A stretch of 64,000 bases of DNA from Noviherbaspirillum pedocola. Lineage in GTDB: Bacteria; Pseudomonadota; Gammaproteobacteria; Burkholderiales; Burkholderiaceae_D. The notes beneath the pieces were generated by a model that saw only the letters and a list, made by a program, of their open reading frames with translations, was not told the origin of the DNA and did not search any database. The stretch covers positions 310,001-374,000 of the forward strand of contig NZ_JAEPBG010000002.1 in assembly GCF_016632335.1 (NCBI RefSeq), in the 5' to 3' direction. Each line of letters opens with the position of its first letter. The stretch's first letter is position 1. A program made the translations under genes and the position numbers. Positions 61,954 to 64,000 of this stretch are shown one piece after another.

Positions 61954-62730
61954 CTATTTGTTCGCCATCAGCTTGCGGATGTAATTGCTCGGGATTGCGT
62001 AAGTGATTCCGCTGGGATTGCTGATGGCGTTTTCCTTCATGCCCTTCACATACACCATGTTGATGATGCCGACCACGCCGCCGGTGCTCGGATCGTACAG
62101 CGGGCTGCCGCTGCTGCCCGGATAAGCGGTGGCGTCGAGCTGAAACACCGCGAACGGCGAGCGCTGCATCTGCGCAATCATCTTCGCATCGAGCTGCTTC
62201 GCGCTCGTTGCCGGCACCGAGATCGGCGTCTTTGCCGACAGCAGCGCCCGGTGCGTCACATGCCGCAAGCCCAGCAGTAAACCCAACGGAAAGCCGGTGA
62301 ATGCCAGGGTCTGGCCTTCTTCCACCGCATCCGAATCCTGCAGCGGCATGGTTGGCAGCGGCTGACCGCCGATGCGCAGATGCGCCAGGTCATGTTCCCG
62401 GTCGATCGCCTCGACGGTAGCCTGGCGGAAGCGCGGCGCCGCCGGATCGCCGGTAAAGATACCCAGCGTTTCCTTGCGCGCTTCATCCAGCGCCGGTGGC
62501 AATACATGCGCATTCGTGATCACCGACAAGCCGTCGCCGACGACAAAGCCGGTACCACGGAAATCCACTGATGGACTCCGGGTTTGCTCGAAGGTACCGA
62601 CCGCGACAACGGCTGGCTTGACGCGCTTGACCACATCGACCAGATCATCGGCGTGAGCGCTCATCGGCAGCGGAAGCGAGACCAGCAGCAGGGCGCTTAG
62701 CAGGCAGGCGCGCCGGGACAGGGAAAGCAT
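61954..62730 (-). CDS. Exported trypsin-like serine protease (S1C-like, without PDZ)
   Basis: A 258-residue protein with a signal peptide (residues 1-27, cleavage after AHA). The catalytic triad is seen as His75 in VITNAHV, Asp114 in REHDLAHL and Ser207 in YPGSSGSPL. Unlike DegP or DegS it lacks a PDZ domain. It would act in the periplasm, with an unknown substrate. ATG 62730 has AAGGA 9 bases upstream; the frame extends to 62784 but this is unlikely. It lies at the end of the XrtA region, without a clear operon partner. Confidence 0.88.
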   Translation of the reverse strand: MLSLSRRACLLSALLLVSLPLPMSAHADDLVDVVKRVKPAVVAVGTFEQTRSPSVDFRGTGFVVGDGLSVITNAHVLPPALDEARKETLGIFTGDPAAPRFRQATVEAIDREHDLAHLRIGGQPLPTMPLQDSDAVEEGQTLAFTGFPLGLLLGLRHVTHRALLSAKTPISVPATSAKQLDAKMIAQMQRSPFAVFQLDATAYPGSSGSPLYDPSTGGVVGIINMVYVKGMKENAISNPSGITYAIPSNYIRKLMANK

Positions 62731-62817
62731 CGTATCGAATCCTTGTTTTTGATGTTGTAAAGAAACGGTTAGCCCGCGCAGCATAGCCGGCGGGCAGGCG
62801 GACGGGGTTGCAGAGAA

Positions 62818-63645
62818 TCAAAGCGCACCGGGTTCCGCGCCCGATGCGCGCAGTCGATACCAGGCGATACCGAGCAATTCCCACAGCGCATACCAGGAAC
62901 GGCGCATGCCCTCGGCGCTTGGCAGCCAGGCGTCCACATGCTGCGGCTGGTTGCTGAAGAACATGGTTGGCGCGCTGACTACGTCCAGCCCGGCGCGCTC
63001 GAAGGCAGCGCGGGCGCGTGGCATGTGCATCGCATCGGTGACGAGCAGAATGCGGCGGATGCCGTCCGCGCGCAGCAGCGCCGCGCTGAGGGAGGCGTTC
63101 TCACCGGTATCGCGCGAGCGCGTTTCCACCCATTTGACCGGCACGCCGAAGTCTTCACGCAGCGCAACGGCCATTGCATCCGCCTTCGAATAGGCGCGGT
63201 CAGCGGCATCCGGATCGACGCCGCTGGCGCCGTTGCCGCCGGTCACCAGAATAGGAAGTTTGGTGTAGCGCTGCAGGTGCGCCGCATAGCGCAGCCGGGC
63301 CAGCGCGACGTAGTCGGGAATATCGCGGCCGCCGTACTCGGGCGCATTCTGCAAGCGACCAGCGGCGAGCACGACGATGGCTTGTGCGCCGGTATGGTCC
63401 AGCGACTGCAGCGGCGTGGTGAGGCGTTCCAGCGGCGCGACGAAAAAGCGTGCGCCGGCGGCGGTGGACAGAAAAGCCAGCGCCGCCAGCGCAGCGCCGG
63501 CGATGATGCGCCCGGCCAGCGGCCAGCGCCGCCATATCACCAGGCCGACGACGATCAGCAGGAACAGGCTCGAAGGCGGGAGAATCAGATCGCGCGGAAT
63601 CGTATTGATCAGCGCAAGTAGCGGATTGAGGCTCATGGAAGGCAT
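62818..63645 (-). CDS. YdcF/ElyC-like DUF218 membrane protein
   Basis: A 275-residue protein with two N-terminal hydrophobic helices (residues ~22-64) and a DUF218 domain from ~85, with AIVVLAAGR, PILVTGGNGASGVD, VETRSRDTGENASLSAALL and ILLVTDAMHMPRARAAF. Members are linked to envelope integrity and lipid-carrier supply (ElyC, SanA), fitting the glycan region. The ATG at 63645 or 63636 could be used; neither has a strong ribosome site. It is upstream of the protease on the same strand with a gap of 87 bases. Confidence 0.85.
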   Translation of the reverse strand: MPSMSLNPLLALINTIPRDLILPPSSLFLLIVVGLVIWRRWPLAGRIIAGAALAALAFLSTAAGARFFVAPLERLTTPLQSLDHTGAQAIVVLAAGRLQNAPEYGGRDIPDYVALARLRYAAHLQRYTKLPILVTGGNGASGVDPDAADRAYSKADAMAVALREDFGVPVKWVETRSRDTGENASLSAALLRADGIRRILLVTDAMHMPRARAAFERAGLDVVSAPTMFFSNQPQHVDAWLPSAEGMRRSWYALWELLGIAWYRLRASGAEPGAL

Positions 63646-63767
63646 TCGAAAAGGCGGGCGGGCAGAGTAGACCGCAGCCGGCGCAGCGGCGTCAAGAGCA
63701 GGGGAAACGATGGCGGAGAATTAACAAGTCACGCTGCCGCCCCGTGCTAGAATCTCGGCCTTGCCGC

Positions 63768-63860
63768 GCCCGAGTGGTGAAATTGGTAGACACAGCGGAC
63801 TTAAAATCCGCCGCTTACCCGAGAGGGGGCGTACCGGTTCGATTCCGGTCTCGGGCACCA
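63768..63860 (+). tRNA. tRNA-Leu (anticodon UAA)
   Basis: The 93-base sequence starts GCCCGAG, pairs with CTCGGGC before an encoded ACCA, and has D-arm GGTAGA, anticodon stem GCGGA / TCCGC with loop CTTAAAA (anticodon TAA), a long variable arm, and T-arm CCGGTTCGATTCCGG. A TAGAAT hexamer at 63748-63753 could be its -10 element. It is the second leucine tRNA in the window. Confidence 0.95.
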
Positions 63861-64000
63861 GATTTTGCGTTGGGTAGGTTTCGGCTTTTAAGGACCACCC
63901 TGCGGTTTCGTATAGGTGGTGGCCTTGCAGCTTGATCAATTGGGCTTGGTACCACGCAAACCTGACTCGTACCGTATAGCCTCGTTTAAGGCCGTAGAAG

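Noticed and set aside
1-64000. CRISPR array, rRNA operon or plasmid/phage integration genes
   Set aside because: No regularly spaced repeats with unique spacers, no rRNA signature and no integrase or phage structural gene was seen.
1-64000. A PEP-CTERM substrate protein in the window
   Set aside because: No protein with the VPEP motif, membrane helix and basic C-terminus was found; the sorted proteins must be encoded elsewhere.

Overview
The window looks like the chromosome of a betaproteobacterium of the order Burkholderiales, most likely Oxalobacteraceae (Massilia / Noviherbaspirillum / Herbaspirillum type). The reasons are the high-GC coding style, an XrtA (exosortase A) / PEP-CTERM gene set with PrsK-PrsR-PrsT, the tRNA-Leu - rnr - rlmB arrangement, and GTAG-headed palindromic repeats between genes. 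No family database could be searched; every call rests on reading motifs.

Layout. (1) 1-4.7 kb: the xrtA core, with the tail of an upstream gene, xrtA fused to an EpsI domain, the EpsH1-associated glycosyltransferase and the XrtA-type amidotransferase. (2) 4.9-15 kb: a surface-glycan region with a GT39-like membrane protein, GtrA flippase, two DPM1/GtrB-type GT2 enzymes and three related polytopic proteins of about 500 residues. (3) 15.2-18.7 kb (minus): ugd, a UDP-glucuronate epimerase-like gene and a UDP-xylose / UDP-4-keto-pentose synthase-like gene, which together supply UDP-GlcA, UDP-GalA and UDP-pentose. (4) 19-25 kb: GT4 enzymes (one broken by an in-frame TGA), the XrtA-associated O-ligase / polymerase and a fused polysaccharide deacetylase-GT4. 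(5) 25-33.5 kb (minus): a visibly AT-richer block, probably acquired, with two acyltransferase-3 proteins, three glycosyltransferases or GT-like proteins and a PST flippase. (6) 33.8-36.8 kb (minus): a four-gene operon with a Tat-leader protein, a PqqD-like protein, an HprK-related kinase and a nucleotidyltransferase; function unknown. (7) 37-40.4 kb: lytic transglycosylase, VanZ-like protein, galE. (8) 40.4-45.2 kb: housekeeping tRNA-Leu(CAG), rnr, rlmB, yceH. (9) 45.2-61.3 kb: the second half of the XrtA system: prsT, an acyl carrier protein with two XrtA-associated hydrolases, a GNAT-type transferase, the polyprenyl-phosphate glycosyltransferase, prsK, prsR, an AMP-forming ligase, a PLP decarboxylase and manC. 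(10) 61.3-64 kb: a 74-residue orphan behind a sigma-54 promoter, an exported serine protease, a YdcF-like protein and tRNA-Leu(UAA).

How it works together. The glycosyltransferases, flippases and sugar-nucleotide genes would build and export one or more exopolysaccharides and glycosylate exported proteins. XrtA sorts PEP-CTERM proteins into or through the envelope, and PrsK/PrsR control the system through sigma-54. The ACP, ligase, decarboxylase and hydrolases form a small biosynthetic module whose product is not known. The best candidates for undescribed biology are that module, the HprK/PqqD/nucleotidyltransferase operon with its Tat-leader protein, and the sigma-54-driven orphan.
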